Counted from the first letter of the stretch, positions 8,497 to 16,424 are shown. The stretch is DNA of 41,490 nucleotides from Mucispirillum schaedleri (GCA_949287985.1 CASEIN010000046.1:1-41490), one strand, 5' to 3'. The notes: a model not told the origin generated them from the letters alone. Numbers and translations: made by a program.

Positions 8497-9370
8497 ATAC
8501 CTCTATTGTTTTACTTACAAAATCATGTTTTGCTAAGTCCATATTTACATTATAATTTAAACTTCTTAAAATTTCCAGTATATACTCACCATAACGAATA
8601 TATATACCTTTACCACTGCTTTTATATTCCTGTAAAGCATAGGGATATAAAAACTCTATTACTGCCTTAAATATAAGTATATCATCTATATTTAAAATAT
8701 ACCATGCAAACTTTTTAAAATCTTTATTATTAATATCTTCTAATATATTAAAAAGCTTTAAATCATCTATTAAAAATGCACGTTCAATAGAACCAGCTGA
8801 TAAATTTACTATTTCATCACTAATACTTCTATTATAAAAACCTGCCACCTCTTTTATTTCATTATCACTTAAAGGTGAAAAATTAATAACACTGCATCTT
8901 GAACGAATAGTAGGCAGTATTGTATCATATTTTGATGTAATAAGTAAAAATAAACAGTCTTCCCCCGGCTCTTCTAAAGTTTTTAAAAAGGCGTTACCTG
9001 CTACTATATTTGCACCATTTGAAAGCCTTTCCACTTCATCAAGTATAAATATTTTCCACCTGCCAAAAAGACCAGTCATACCAGCAGATTCTGAAATAGC
9101 CCTAATATTTTCTATTTTTAACTCTTTGCCCTCATACTCATACAAATCAGCATAAGTGCCTGATTTAACATGCATACAGTTTTGACAATCGCATTCTGAA
9201 AAAAATGAGCCTTTAGAACACAATATACTTCTTGCAAGCTCTCCGGCAAAAAGTTTCTTGCCTATGCCACTTATACCTGAAAATATATAACTATGGCTTA
9301 AACGACCACTTGTTAAAATTTTCTTAAAAAAATCTTTCTGTTTTTTATGGCCTACTACCTTGCTGCACAA
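8480..9370 (-). CDS. holB: DNA polymerase III delta' subunit
   Basis: Clamp-loader subunit (296 residues) of the AAA+ family. The P-loop is GISGIGKK near residues 31-38, a zinc module is formed by Cys in LCSKG and CDCQNC, the Walker B-like strand is FILDEVE, and the SRC sensor motif is in TIRSRCSV. The only in-frame start that keeps the conserved N-terminal VVGHKKQKDFF segment is a TTG at 9368-9370, directly after an in-frame TGA and about ten bases after AAGGAG; both lie inside the end of the mog gene. The TTG start suggests reduced, coupled translation. Confidence 0.9.
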   Translation of the reverse strand: MCSKVVGHKKQKDFFKKILTSGRLSHSYIFSGISGIGKKLFAGELARSILCSKGSFFSECDCQNCMHVKSGTYADLYEYEGKELKIENIRAISESAGMTGLFGRWKIFILDEVERLSNGANIVAGNAFLKTLEEPGEDCLFLLITSKYDTILPTIRSRCSVINFSPLSDNEIKEVAGFYNRSISDEIVNLSAGSIERAFLIDDLKLFNILEDINNKDFKKFAWYILNIDDILIFKAVIEFLYPYALQEYKSSGKGIYIRYGEYILEILRSLNYNVNMDLAKHDFVSKTIEVFGERV

Positions 9371-10284
9371 TCAGACTTATCTCCTTGCAGTTTTTTTATA
9401 GTATGCTCAATGGCAGGCATAATAACAGATAAATTCTCAACTGCACCTTTTGGGCTGCCTGGTAAATTAATAACTAAAGAATTACCTATTGTGCCACATA
9501 CTGCACGAGATACTATGGCGCTTTTTGTTATTTTAAAACTTTCTGCACGCATAGCTTCTTCAAAACCCGGCAGTCTTTTTTCCAGTAATGGAAGTGTAAC
9601 ATCTGGTGCTATATCTCGTGGTGAAATTCCTGTAGAACCATTTGTTATAATTAAATCTAACTTTTGAGTTTCTGCAAAATCTTTTAAAGTAAGCTCTAAT
9701 TTTTTCTTATCATCTGCTATTATTTCTTTGCGAATAAATGATGTTGGTAAATTTTCTGATATATATTTTTCTAAAGCAGGGCCTGTTAAATCTTCATACT
9801 CTCCCTTGCTTGCTCTATCAGAAAGAGTAATAATACCAACAGAAAAACCAGTTTTACCTAAATCTATAATTTCATCGCCCACCTTTATTTCACCACTGCC
9901 ACGCACAACACCAAATATACCCTCTTTTGGCATAACACATTCACCAGCATGATAGTATACTGCACATTTGTGGTGGCATATTTTACCTATTTGAGAAATA
10001 ATAATCTCTACATTATTAATTTTTATTCTATTGCCTACAGGAAAAGAAAGTAAATCAATACCTTCTGTAGTAATGTTTTCTGCAAAATCACCACTTTTTA
10101 CATCAAGACCTTTTTCCTGCATTTTTTTAACACTCTCAAGTGCTAATAAACTTACCTGCCTGTGCCATTTACCAGCATGAGCATCACCTTTTATACCAAA
10201 ATCATCTTCTAAAAAAGCTGATGGAACATTTTCTTTTATTACACCTTTTTTTTCACTAACGGATATTGCCTGTATTTTTCCCAT
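9355..10284 (-). CDS. MOSC domain-MogA fusion protein
   Basis: Two-domain protein of 309 residues. About residues 1-145 form a MOSC domain, a fold proposed to carry sulfur to or from molybdenum cofactor (GIKGDAHAG, GDFAENITTEGIDL, then a Cys/His-rich GKICHHKC segment). About residues 150-309 form a MogA/MoaB domain for molybdopterin adenylylation (TNGSTGISPRD, NLPGSPKGA). A longer frame starts at 10311, but GGAG at 10291-10294, six bases before the ATG at 10284, selects the shorter start. First gene of the operon running to uspA, and the cofactor counterpart of the TorD-like chaperone at 2823-3497. Confidence 0.87.
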   Translation of the reverse strand: MGKIQAISVSEKKGVIKENVPSAFLEDDFGIKGDAHAGKWHRQVSLLALESVKKMQEKGLDVKSGDFAENITTEGIDLLSFPVGNRIKINNVEIIISQIGKICHHKCAVYYHAGECVMPKEGIFGVVRGSGEIKVGDEIIDLGKTGFSVGIITLSDRASKGEYEDLTGPALEKYISENLPTSFIRKEIIADDKKKLELTLKDFAETQKLDLIITNGSTGISPRDIAPDVTLPLLEKRLPGFEEAMRAESFKITKSAIVSRAVCGTIGNSLVINLPGSPKGAVENLSVIMPAIEHTIKKLQGDKSDCAAR

Positions 10285-10408
10285 ACTCATCTCCAAAATT
10301 AAATATGACAATTATATATCTTATCAACAAATCTTATTTTATGCAACAAGATAAATTTTGCGAACTTAATTTAATCTTACATGTCTACTTATTATAAGGG
10401 TTATATAT

Positions 10409-10666
10409 ATGAAATATTTTTTAGTTATTTTATCTATATTATTATTTGCTGCTGCAGGCTATGCTCAAACAAATGTAATAAAAAGCACAAATATCCCTAC
10501 AAGCAGTAATGCAGTATCTACTATTATAAAAAATAGAACTGCAAAAGATGCTGAAATTAATAGTATTGATAGAGAACTTAATATGTATAAAGGTAACCCT
10601 GATGGCTATTCTATGCAAAAAAGCATGGAATTAGAAAAACAAAAAATAGATGTTAGAAATAAATAA
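10409..10666 (+). CDS. Small secreted protein of unknown function
   Basis: An 85-residue protein with a clear Sec signal peptide (cleavage likely after AGYA, residue 19). The mature part of about 66 residues is polar, Asn/Lys/Ser-rich and predicted helical near its end (SMELEKQKIDVRNK). AAGGG lies upstream of the ATG. No family is recognised. It sits alone between the divergent mog operon and the sigma-54-driven flagellar operon. Confidence 0.6.
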   Translation: MKYFLVILSILLFAAAGYAQTNVIKSTNIPTSSNAVSTIIKNRTAKDAEINSIDRELNMYKGNPDGYSMQKSMELEKQKIDVRNK

Positions 10667-10876
10667 TTTTCTATATTACATTGTGGTCTTTTTACTATAT
10701 TATTTATTTTAATCCTTAACCCCTTTATTAATCTGTTGGCATGCTCTTTCCCAAATAAATGGGTAAGAGTATAATGCCCAACAAATTAAATTCCACACTT
10801 TATATTAAAATCTATACGTGAAAATTTTCTCTCCACTTTTTTACTTCAAAATTTATTTTTAAAAAAAAATAAGTTT
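10667..10876. other. Intergenic region with an imperfect stem-loop
   Basis: This AT-rich gap precedes the flagellar operon promoter. It holds an imperfect hairpin in which 10731-10752 (TGTTGG, CAT, CTCTT and CCC blocks) pairs with 10761-10786 around a short AT loop. No T run follows, so it does not look like an ordinary intrinsic terminator. Nothing coding is seen. Confidence 0.4.
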
Positions 10877-10892
10877 TGGCATGGAGCTTGCT
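10877..10892 (+). promoter_or_regulatory. Sigma-54 promoter of the lipoprotein-flgF-flgG-flgA operon
   Basis: TGGCATGGAGCTTGCT matches the RpoN consensus TGGCAC-N5-TTGCW at every key position except C to T at the sixth base. The -24 GG (10878-10879) and -12 GC (10890-10891) are exactly 12 bases apart. The predicted start near 10903 leaves a leader of about 13 bases that still holds the GGAGG of the first gene. Confidence 0.85.
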
Positions 10893-10915
10893 AGTAAAAA
10901 AGCGGAGGCGATATT

Positions 10916-11536
10916 ATGAAACGATTAATTACTTTATTATGTTTATTATTAGTTATATCAGGGTGTTCAACAGTTGGCGGAGCTGTTGCAGTTGTAAATC
11001 CATTAAACTTTACAAACACTGGTTTTTATCCATTACTTATTATTGGCGAACTGGAAACTAATCTTTCCTCTTTAGTAATAGATAAAACTAAAGCTCATGT
11101 TGAAGACTTTAATGTTAACCCTTTTGAAGTTTTACCAGAAAAATCATTAATATATGTTATGCCAGCTATTATAACAAAAAGCTATCAAAAATCATATGAT
11201 ACTTATTATTCAAACCTTATTAAAAGGTATATCCAGCTTAATAACTATGCTGTTATTACTGAAGATATTGCAAAAGCTGATTTCATATTAATGACTACAG
11301 TTGCTGAATCTCCAGAAAGAAGAATGGGCACTAACTCATCAGTTGTTTCTATTAGCATTATGGAACAAAATGAAAAGGCAGTTTTCTATTCTACTGTTAG
11401 AGTAAACAGTAAATCAGATGAAAATTTTTACTACTACCCTTCAAAATCTGCTAAACCAGTTCATGAACTTACATTATTAGGTTTTGAAGAAATATTTCAA
11501 TCAGGGCTTCCACAAGCTTTTGGTATAGTGAGGTAA
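10916..11536 (+). CDS. Lipoprotein of unknown function heading the flagellar rod operon
   Basis: A 206-residue protein with a lipoprotein signal ending ISGC (Cys17). The mature domain has alternating beta-strand-like segments (LIYVMPAIITKSYQKSYD, ADFILMTTVAESPERR, AVFYSTVRVNS), reminiscent of small periplasmic outer-membrane-associated lipoproteins. No family could be named. It starts directly behind the sigma-54 promoter and its stop is six bases from the flgF ATG, so it is very likely co-expressed with the rod proteins and may have a flagellar envelope role; that is inference. Confidence 0.75.
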   Translation: MKRLITLLCLLLVISGCSTVGGAVAVVNPLNFTNTGFYPLLIIGELETNLSSLVIDKTKAHVEDFNVNPFEVLPEKSLIYVMPAIITKSYQKSYDTYYSNLIKRYIQLNNYAVITEDIAKADFILMTTVAESPERRMGTNSSVVSISIMEQNEKAVFYSTVRVNSKSDENFYYYPSKSAKPVHELTLLGFEEIFQSGLPQAFGIVR

Positions 11537-11542
11537 TGTGTT

Positions 11543-12307
11543 ATGCAAAACGGATTATATACAGCTACAAGCGGACTTTTAATGCAACAAAATAGAGTGG
11601 ATTCTATATCCAACAACTTAGCAAATATGAATACTAATGGCTATAAAAGAGATAGAGCAGTTTTCTCAGTTTATAGACCAGAAGATAATAGATACCCACA
11701 AAATTATATTAGGCAGTCTCATTATAATAAAACTATTAATACAGTTACATTATTACATGAAAATTCTGCTAATTTTGAAATGGGACCTATTAAAGAAACA
11801 GGAAATAAATTTGACTTTGCTCTGCAGCAGGAAAACGCTTTCTTTGCAGTGGATACTCCATGGGGTATAAGATACACTAGAGATGGTGCTTTCACTATTA
11901 ATGATAATGGCGAATTAGTTACTGCTGAAGGGTTTAAAGTGCTAAGTAGAAATGACCAAGGTGCAGGAAATATTGTGGTTGACCAAAATGCCAGATTTGA
12001 AGTTGATAAAACTGGCACGATTTATGCTAATGGTATAGCAGGTGACCAGCTTATGATTGTGGAGTTTGATGATGTTCGTCAGCTTCAAAAAGTTGGTAGA
12101 AACCAGTTTGCTGCTGTGGATATTGAACCTACTGATGCAGATAATGCAGGAGTTAGGCAAGGTTACGTTGAGGGAGCCAATGTAGACCCTATTGCTGAAA
12201 TGGTTCATATGATTGAAGCATCAAGAGGATATGAAATGTATGCAAAAGTAGTTCAAACTCATGATGAAATCAGTCAGAAAGCAGCATCACAAATTTTAAC
12301 ACAATAG
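11543..12307 (+). CDS. flgF: Flagellar proximal/distal rod protein FlgF
   Basis: Axial rod component (254 residues) of the FlgB/C/F/G family. The N-terminal signature is QNGLYTATSGLLMQQNRVDSISNNLANMNTNGYKR. A central D1 beta-region follows (YTRDGAF, LVTAEGF), and the C-terminal coiled-coil helix has the EMVHMIEASRGYEMYAKVVQTHDE block. The C- and N-terminal helices pack in the rod. It is followed after 24 bases by flgG; flgF-flgG pairing is standard and separates it from flgG by order and lower similarity to the canonical FlgG signature. Confidence 0.92.
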   Translation: MQNGLYTATSGLLMQQNRVDSISNNLANMNTNGYKRDRAVFSVYRPEDNRYPQNYIRQSHYNKTINTVTLLHENSANFEMGPIKETGNKFDFALQQENAFFAVDTPWGIRYTRDGAFTINDNGELVTAEGFKVLSRNDQGAGNIVVDQNARFEVDKTGTIYANGIAGDQLMIVEFDDVRQLQKVGRNQFAAVDIEPTDADNAGVRQGYVEGANVDPIAEMVHMIEASRGYEMYAKVVQTHDEISQKAASQILTQ

Positions 12308-12331
12308 TAGTATTGTAAGGAGGAAAATACT

Positions 12332-13120
12332 ATGGTACGTTCACTTTGGACAGCAGCGACAGGCATGCAGGCACAACAAATGAATATTGATAATATGTCT
12401 AACAACCTGTCAAACGTAAACACACATGGATTTAAAAAAGGTAGAATATTATTTCAAGACCTTTTATATCAAGACATTAAAGCAGCTGGTGCTGTTACTT
12501 CTGCAGGAATTTATCACCCATCTGGTATTCAAATGGGTATGGGTGTTGCAACAGTTGCAATACAAAAAATCCACTCTCAAGGTAACTATGAAAATACTTA
12601 CAACCAGCTTGATTTAACTATCGAAGGTGATGGATATTTCCAAGTTACTTTGCCTGATGGAAATATCGGTTATATAAGAAGTGGTGCATTTTCTATTGAT
12701 GCAAATGGTGATGTTGTTACACCAGAAGGCTATCTTTTAGAGCCAGGCATTAATATTCCTGATAATGCATTAAGTATATCTGTATCAAGTGATGGTATCT
12801 TCTCTGTAAAACTTCCAGGTGAAGATGAAGAAACAGAGCTTGGTCAGATTGAAATCGCTCGTTTTATTAACCCTACAGGCTTAAGCTCAATAGGTGAAAA
12901 TATTTACCTTGCTACTGGTGCATCAGGTGCTGCACAAGTGGGTATTCCATCAGAAGATGGTTATGGTAAAGTTCGCCAAGGGTTTTTAGAAACTAGTAAC
13001 GTTGTTATGGTTAATGAAATGGTTAACATGATTACAGGTCAACGTGCTTATGAAATGAACTCTAAAGCAATTCAAACAAGTGATGAAATGCTTCAGACTG
13101 TTGCAGGGCTTAAACGCTAA
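12332..13120 (+). CDS. flgG: Flagellar distal rod protein FlgG
   Basis: Distal rod subunit (262 residues). The N-terminal MVRSLWTAATGMQAQQMNIDN signature and the SNNLSNVNTHGFKK block are typical of FlgG, as are FQDLLYQDI (the FlgG-specific stretch that sets it apart from the hook protein) and the C-terminal EMVNMITGQRAYEMNSKAIQTSDEMLQ helix. A strong GGAGG precedes the start codon. flgA follows after 11 bases. Confidence 0.96.
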   Translation: MVRSLWTAATGMQAQQMNIDNMSNNLSNVNTHGFKKGRILFQDLLYQDIKAAGAVTSAGIYHPSGIQMGMGVATVAIQKIHSQGNYENTYNQLDLTIEGDGYFQVTLPDGNIGYIRSGAFSIDANGDVVTPEGYLLEPGINIPDNALSISVSSDGIFSVKLPGEDEETELGQIEIARFINPTGLSSIGENIYLATGASGAAQVGIPSEDGYGKVRQGFLETSNVVMVNEMVNMITGQRAYEMNSKAIQTSDEMLQTVAGLKR

Positions 13121-13131
13121 GGCGGTGTAAC

Positions 13132-13986
13132 ATGAAAAAATTATTAATTATAACTACACTTATACTTTTTTCATTCTCTTATGCCTTTGCACAAAAAGAG
13201 ATAACTATTAATGAAGAATGTGTATATCTTGATGAATTAACTGCAAGCCATGTTCCACACAATAAAGTGCAGTGTGGGATTACTGCAGGCAGCAAAGTAA
13301 CTATATCAAAAGATATAATACAACAGCATATAAATGAAGCTGGTATCAATGGGACTGTAATTGCTGATGTGGTTGTTTTTAGGCAGTGGGAAAAACTTTC
13401 CTATAATAAAGTAGCTGAACTTATTAAAAATGAATATGCTGCAGCGTATCCTGATGTGGAGATTTCCATAGAACAAATAAGAATACCTGATAACCTTTAC
13501 GATATTAATGACGGCAGATTACAAATAAGCTGCGATACTACAAAACTTGGTGCTGCTTATGCTGAAGCACGTATTGAAAACAGTAAATACCAAATATACT
13601 ATTACGTAAAAGGTTATAAAGAAGCTTATGTTACTAAAGAAAGAGTAAAAGCTGGCGACAGCCTTGCTGGTAAAGTAATAAAAGAAAAAGTTGATGTTAC
13701 AAATATTAAAAGTGAACTTGTAACAGATGCTGAAAGTATGGCAGCAAACCGTGCTATGCCTGCTGGGAAAATTTTAACTACTGATTTAGTATCTACACGC
13801 CCAGCACTTAAAAAAGGTGAAGCAGTAAAAATTATAGTATCTAATGGAACTCTGCATATAGAAACTCAAGGTGTGGTGGAAGAAAATGCTATGCCTGGGA
13901 AAAAAGTTCTTGTTAGAAATACTGCTTCTCAAAAAGTTATTACTGCAAGCTATGTAGGAAACGGTGTTGTAAAAGCAGAATTTTAA
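13132..13986 (+). CDS. flgA: Flagellar P-ring assembly chaperone FlgA
   Basis: Periplasmic chaperone (284 residues) needed to polymerise FlgI into the P ring. A Sec signal peptide covers about residues 1-20 (ending AFA). The C-terminal half holds an SAF/antifreeze-like domain beginning near AYVTKERVKAGDSLAG and the FlgA end block AVKIIVSNGTLHIETQGVVEENAMPGKKVLVRN. It is the last gene of the sigma-54 operon before a large hairpin. flgI is not directly downstream; only flgH follows. Confidence 0.9.
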   Translation: MKKLLIITTLILFSFSYAFAQKEITINEECVYLDELTASHVPHNKVQCGITAGSKVTISKDIIQQHINEAGINGTVIADVVVFRQWEKLSYNKVAELIKNEYAAAYPDVEISIEQIRIPDNLYDINDGRLQISCDTTKLGAAYAEARIENSKYQIYYYVKGYKEAYVTKERVKAGDSLAGKVIKEKVDVTNIKSELVTDAESMAANRAMPAGKILTTDLVSTRPALKKGEAVKIIVSNGTLHIETQGVVEENAMPGKKVLVRNTASQKVITASYVGNGVVKAEF

Positions 13987-14050
13987 AATTAATTAATCGT
14001 TACATAAATTTGAGTGTATTTGACTCATAAACATTTTTATCTCCTTACTT

Positions 14051-14107
14051 TTGTCTGGTTATAGTGGTGTTTCGCTTCCAATTTTAAACACTACTGTAAC
14101 CAGACAA
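14051..14107 (+). other. Long 22-bp hairpin between flgA and flgH
   Basis: Arms 14051-14072 and 14086-14107 pair along all 22 positions in plus-strand RNA, 20 as Watson-Crick pairs and two as G-U wobbles, with a 13-base loop. Only GTTTTC follows, so terminator strength is uncertain. It may end or protect the flgF-flgG-flgA message ahead of the separate flgH promoter. Confidence 0.65.
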
Positions 14108-14135
14108 GTTTTCCCAATACTATTATACTTTATTT

Positions 14136-14151
14136 TGGCATTACTTTTGCT
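14136..14151 (+). promoter_or_regulatory. Sigma-54 promoter of flgH
   Basis: TGGCATTACTTTTGCT fits the RpoN consensus, with -24 GG at 14137-14138 and -12 GC at 14149-14150, 12 bases apart. It shares the TGGCAT form with the promoter at 10877. The expected start near 14162 is 28 bases before flgH, whose GGCGGTG ribosome site lies in between. Confidence 0.82.
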
Positions 14152-14189
14152 TAACGTATTATATACAAATATATTTAGGCGGTGAATAT

Positions 14190-14915
14190 ATGAAAAGGAT
14201 ATTTTTATTAACTGGTGCATTTGCCATTTTATTATCAGGCTGTGCCAATAAAAACTATGATGATGTTATAACTTCTATACCTACTTCTGGGTATAAATCA
14301 GAAATTGAAGCATATAAACTTCAAGAAGCTGAAATGAATAAACCAAACCCTTCCCTTTGGTCTGATGTGGGCTCCAGTGGCACAATATTCCTAGACTATA
14401 AGGCAAGAAGAATTGGCGATGTTGTTATTGTTAGAATTGAAGAAGATTCTTCTGCTTCTAACTCTACAAATAATGCAGCAAGTAAAGCTACTACATATAA
14501 TGCAAATATTACTGCTATGATGGGGCTTCCTAATAACATGGGTGTAAATAACTTTTTAGGTTCAGGTGCAGCATTCCAGCCTACTATTGCAGCAACAACT
14601 GGTAATTCCCATCAAGGACAAGGCTCTAATAATAAGTCTGATACATTCACTGCTACTATTGCAGCAAGAATTGTAGATATTATGCCTTCTGGTAACCTTG
14701 TAATTGAAGGTAACAGGGAAATTATAATAGACCAGGAAAAACAAACTATTACTTTAAAAGGTATAGTTCGCCAAAAAGATATAGATGCTACAAATACTGT
14801 ATCATCAAGTGCCATAGCTGATGCACAGATTACTTATACTGGTAATGGTGCTACTTCTCAAGCTACGAAAAAAGGCTGGCTCGGAAAAGTTATAGATGTG
14901 GTATGGCCATTTTAA
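14190..14915 (+). CDS. flgH: Flagellar L-ring protein FlgH
   Basis: Outer-membrane lipoprotein (241 residues) that forms the L ring around the rod. The lipoprotein signal ends LSGC (Cys18). Family blocks include DYKARRIGDVVIVRIEEDSSASNST, the FTATIAARIVDIMPSGNLVIEGNREI segment, and the C-terminal GIVRQKDIDATNTVSSSAIADAQITY, followed by a short KGWLGKVIDVVWPF tail. A long Gly/Asn/Ser-rich stretch in the middle is usual for the family. Its presence shows a diderm envelope. It has its own sigma-54 promoter and terminator. Confidence 0.96.
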   Translation: MKRIFLLTGAFAILLSGCANKNYDDVITSIPTSGYKSEIEAYKLQEAEMNKPNPSLWSDVGSSGTIFLDYKARRIGDVVIVRIEEDSSASNSTNNAASKATTYNANITAMMGLPNNMGVNNFLGSGAAFQPTIAATTGNSHQGQGSNNKSDTFTATIAARIVDIMPSGNLVIEGNREIIIDQEKQTITLKGIVRQKDIDATNTVSSSAIADAQITYTGNGATSQATKKGWLGKVIDVVWPF

Positions 14916-14960
14916 TTTGAAAAAAATCACTTTTACATAAACTCATTTCTCACTTCTAAG

Positions 14961-14995
14961 TCCTGCCTTTATTTATTAAAGGCAGGATTTTATAT
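14961..14995 (+). terminator. Rho-independent terminator after flgH
   Basis: A perfect 11-bp stem (14961-14971 with 14977-14987, core CCTGCC/GGCAGG) with a five-base loop is followed by a T-rich tail. It lies 45 bases after the flgH stop, between the convergent flgH and acetyltransferase genes. Confidence 0.88.
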
Positions 14996-15028
14996 TGTTA
15001 GTATCATTTGATTATTAATAGATAAGTT

Positions 15029-15604
15029 TTATATTTCTTTGATTACTTTACATGGGTTGCCTGCTGCTACCACATTTGCAGGTATATCTTTTGTAACAAC
15101 GCTGCCTGCTCCGATTGTTGTATTTTCTCCAATTGTTACTCCCGGGCAAATAACAGCACCACCACCTATCCATACATTATTACCTATTGTTACTTTTTTA
15201 GCACTTGTTTTCCAAAATTTTTTGCCGTTTTCATCAATATAATATCTATCCTTACTTGATACTGGATGAGTAGCTGTATATATTTTAACATCTGGAGCTA
15301 TCATTACATACTCACCTATTTCAATATAGCCAGTATCTAAAAAAGAACAGTTGTAATTTACAAAAGAACCTTTGCCTAAAAATATATGAATACCATAATC
15401 ACAGTTAAATGGTGCTAAAATATCTGCATCTTCTCCAAGACTGCCAAGCATCTCTTTTAATATTTTAAAATGTTCTTCACTATCATTATAATCAAGGTTA
15501 TTAAACTTAACAGCCAGATTTTTTGCTTTTGACTGCTTTGCCCAGCAGCCCTTATCCCTGCCGTCATAATGCTGTCCTGAAATTAGTTTTTCATATTCTG
15601 TCAT
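15029..15604 (-). CDS. Maltose/galactoside O-acetyltransferase-type hexapeptide acetyltransferase
   Basis: Left-handed beta-helix acetyltransferase (191 residues) of the Maa/LacA/NodL family, which moves acetyl from acetyl-CoA to a sugar hydroxyl. The N-terminal Mac domain (EKLISGQHYDGRDK), the catalytic His in YTATHPV and the end block IGGGAVICPGVTIGENTTIGAGSVVTKDIP..VVAAGNPCKVI are all present. The natural acceptor cannot be told from the sequence. It is a monocistronic-looking gene between a convergent flagellar gene and alkD-like DNA. Confidence 0.88.
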   Translation of the reverse strand: MTEYEKLISGQHYDGRDKGCWAKQSKAKNLAVKFNNLDYNDSEEHFKILKEMLGSLGEDADILAPFNCDYGIHIFLGKGSFVNYNCSFLDTGYIEIGEYVMIAPDVKIYTATHPVSSKDRYYIDENGKKFWKTSAKKVTIGNNVWIGGGAVICPGVTIGENTTIGAGSVVTKDIPANVVAAGNPCKVIKEI

Positions 15605-15700
15605 TATTTCACTCCATTTCTTTTTTCTTATAAATTAAAAAATTAATACTATTATTACAATATACAATACAGCTTATTTTTTGCCTAAAACTATTTAATT

Positions 15701-16384
15701 TTATCTTTTTAATGTTTTCATTAGTTCTTTATCTTCTTTTGATACACGTAATGACTCTCTTATTTTCTGCAGTGCTTTATTATATGTAAAATCATCTAAC
15801 CTATTGTTATATAAATAATTTAAAGTATAATCTCTATATTTTACAAACATTACAGATATAAGCCAGGCTGCTGCCATTTGAGTATAATATTTATCAAAAG
15901 TTTCTGTTTCTAATATTTCTTTTATTTTATCTAAATATTCTTCCCTTATAAACGAGTTTAAAAGCATAACTATCATAAACCGTGTTTCATATTCGTTTTT
16001 AGAAAATCTATATTTCATTATAAAGTCATATACTTTTATAAGCTCATACTCTTTAAATTTAAATGATGAAATAACTATATCACAGCCAGACCAGTCATAT
16101 ATTTTTGGGATATATTTTTCAAGCATGGTAAATTTTTCTTCCAGTGGTGCTTTCATATATGCTATAACTATTCCATAAAGCAAAAATTCTTCATGAGTAT
16201 CAATAATATAATTATCAAGAAAATCTTTTCCATTTGTTTTTGCTATTTCTTTTGCCAGCTTTCTAATATAAGGCACTCTAACCCCTGTTACATTTTTAGC
16301 AACAGGTGAAATTTTTTGAAAAAATACTGCATTGCTGTTATCAGCACCTAATTTCATGTGATTTTTTATGCTATTTATATCCAT
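15701..16384 (-). CDS. AlkD-like DNA alkylation repair protein
   Basis: HEAT-like-repeat DNA glycosylase family (PF08713), 227 residues. The family pattern is seen as GVRVPYIRKLAKEIAK near residues 34-49, an acidic/aromatic YDWSGCDIVIS segment near 97, and the C-terminal MAAAWLISVMFVKYRDYTLNYL followed by NKALQKIRES. Close relatives are annotated DNA alkylation repair enzymes; many in anaerobes are uncharacterised. A terminator-like hairpin ends only about nine bases before its start codon, which may limit its expression to read-through or attenuation. Confidence 0.83.
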   Translation of the reverse strand: MDINSIKNHMKLGADNSNAVFFQKISPVAKNVTGVRVPYIRKLAKEIAKTNGKDFLDNYIIDTHEEFLLYGIVIAYMKAPLEEKFTMLEKYIPKIYDWSGCDIVISSFKFKEYELIKVYDFIMKYRFSKNEYETRFMIVMLLNSFIREEYLDKIKEILETETFDKYYTQMAAAWLISVMFVKYRDYTLNYLYNNRLDDFTYNKALQKIRESLRVSKEDKELMKTLKR

Positions 16385-16392
16385 ATAACACC

Positions 16393-16424
16393 TAAAAAAA
16401 TGGTATGAGATATACTCATACCAT
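16393..16424 (-). terminator. Terminator of the fumarase operon, close to the alkD start
   Basis: A perfect 10-bp stem (16400-16409 with 16415-16424, loop ATATA) is followed on the minus strand by seven T. It ends about nine bases before the alkD-like ATG at 16384. A second 10-bp hairpin without a T run lies upstream at 16493-16517, just after the fumarase beta stop codon. Confidence 0.85.

Noticed and set aside
9347-9667. A 106-codon plus-strand frame inside the mog gene
   Set aside because: It is antisense to a conserved MogA domain and has no recognisable protein features.
10876-11061. A 61-codon frame overlapping the lipoprotein start
   Set aside because: It begins on the sigma-54 promoter itself and lies out of frame with the lipoprotein that has the signal peptide and the GGAGG site.
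14051-14107. A miniature transposable element at the long hairpin
   Set aside because: No target duplication is visible and no second copy occurs in the window; the wobble pattern fits an RNA hairpin better.
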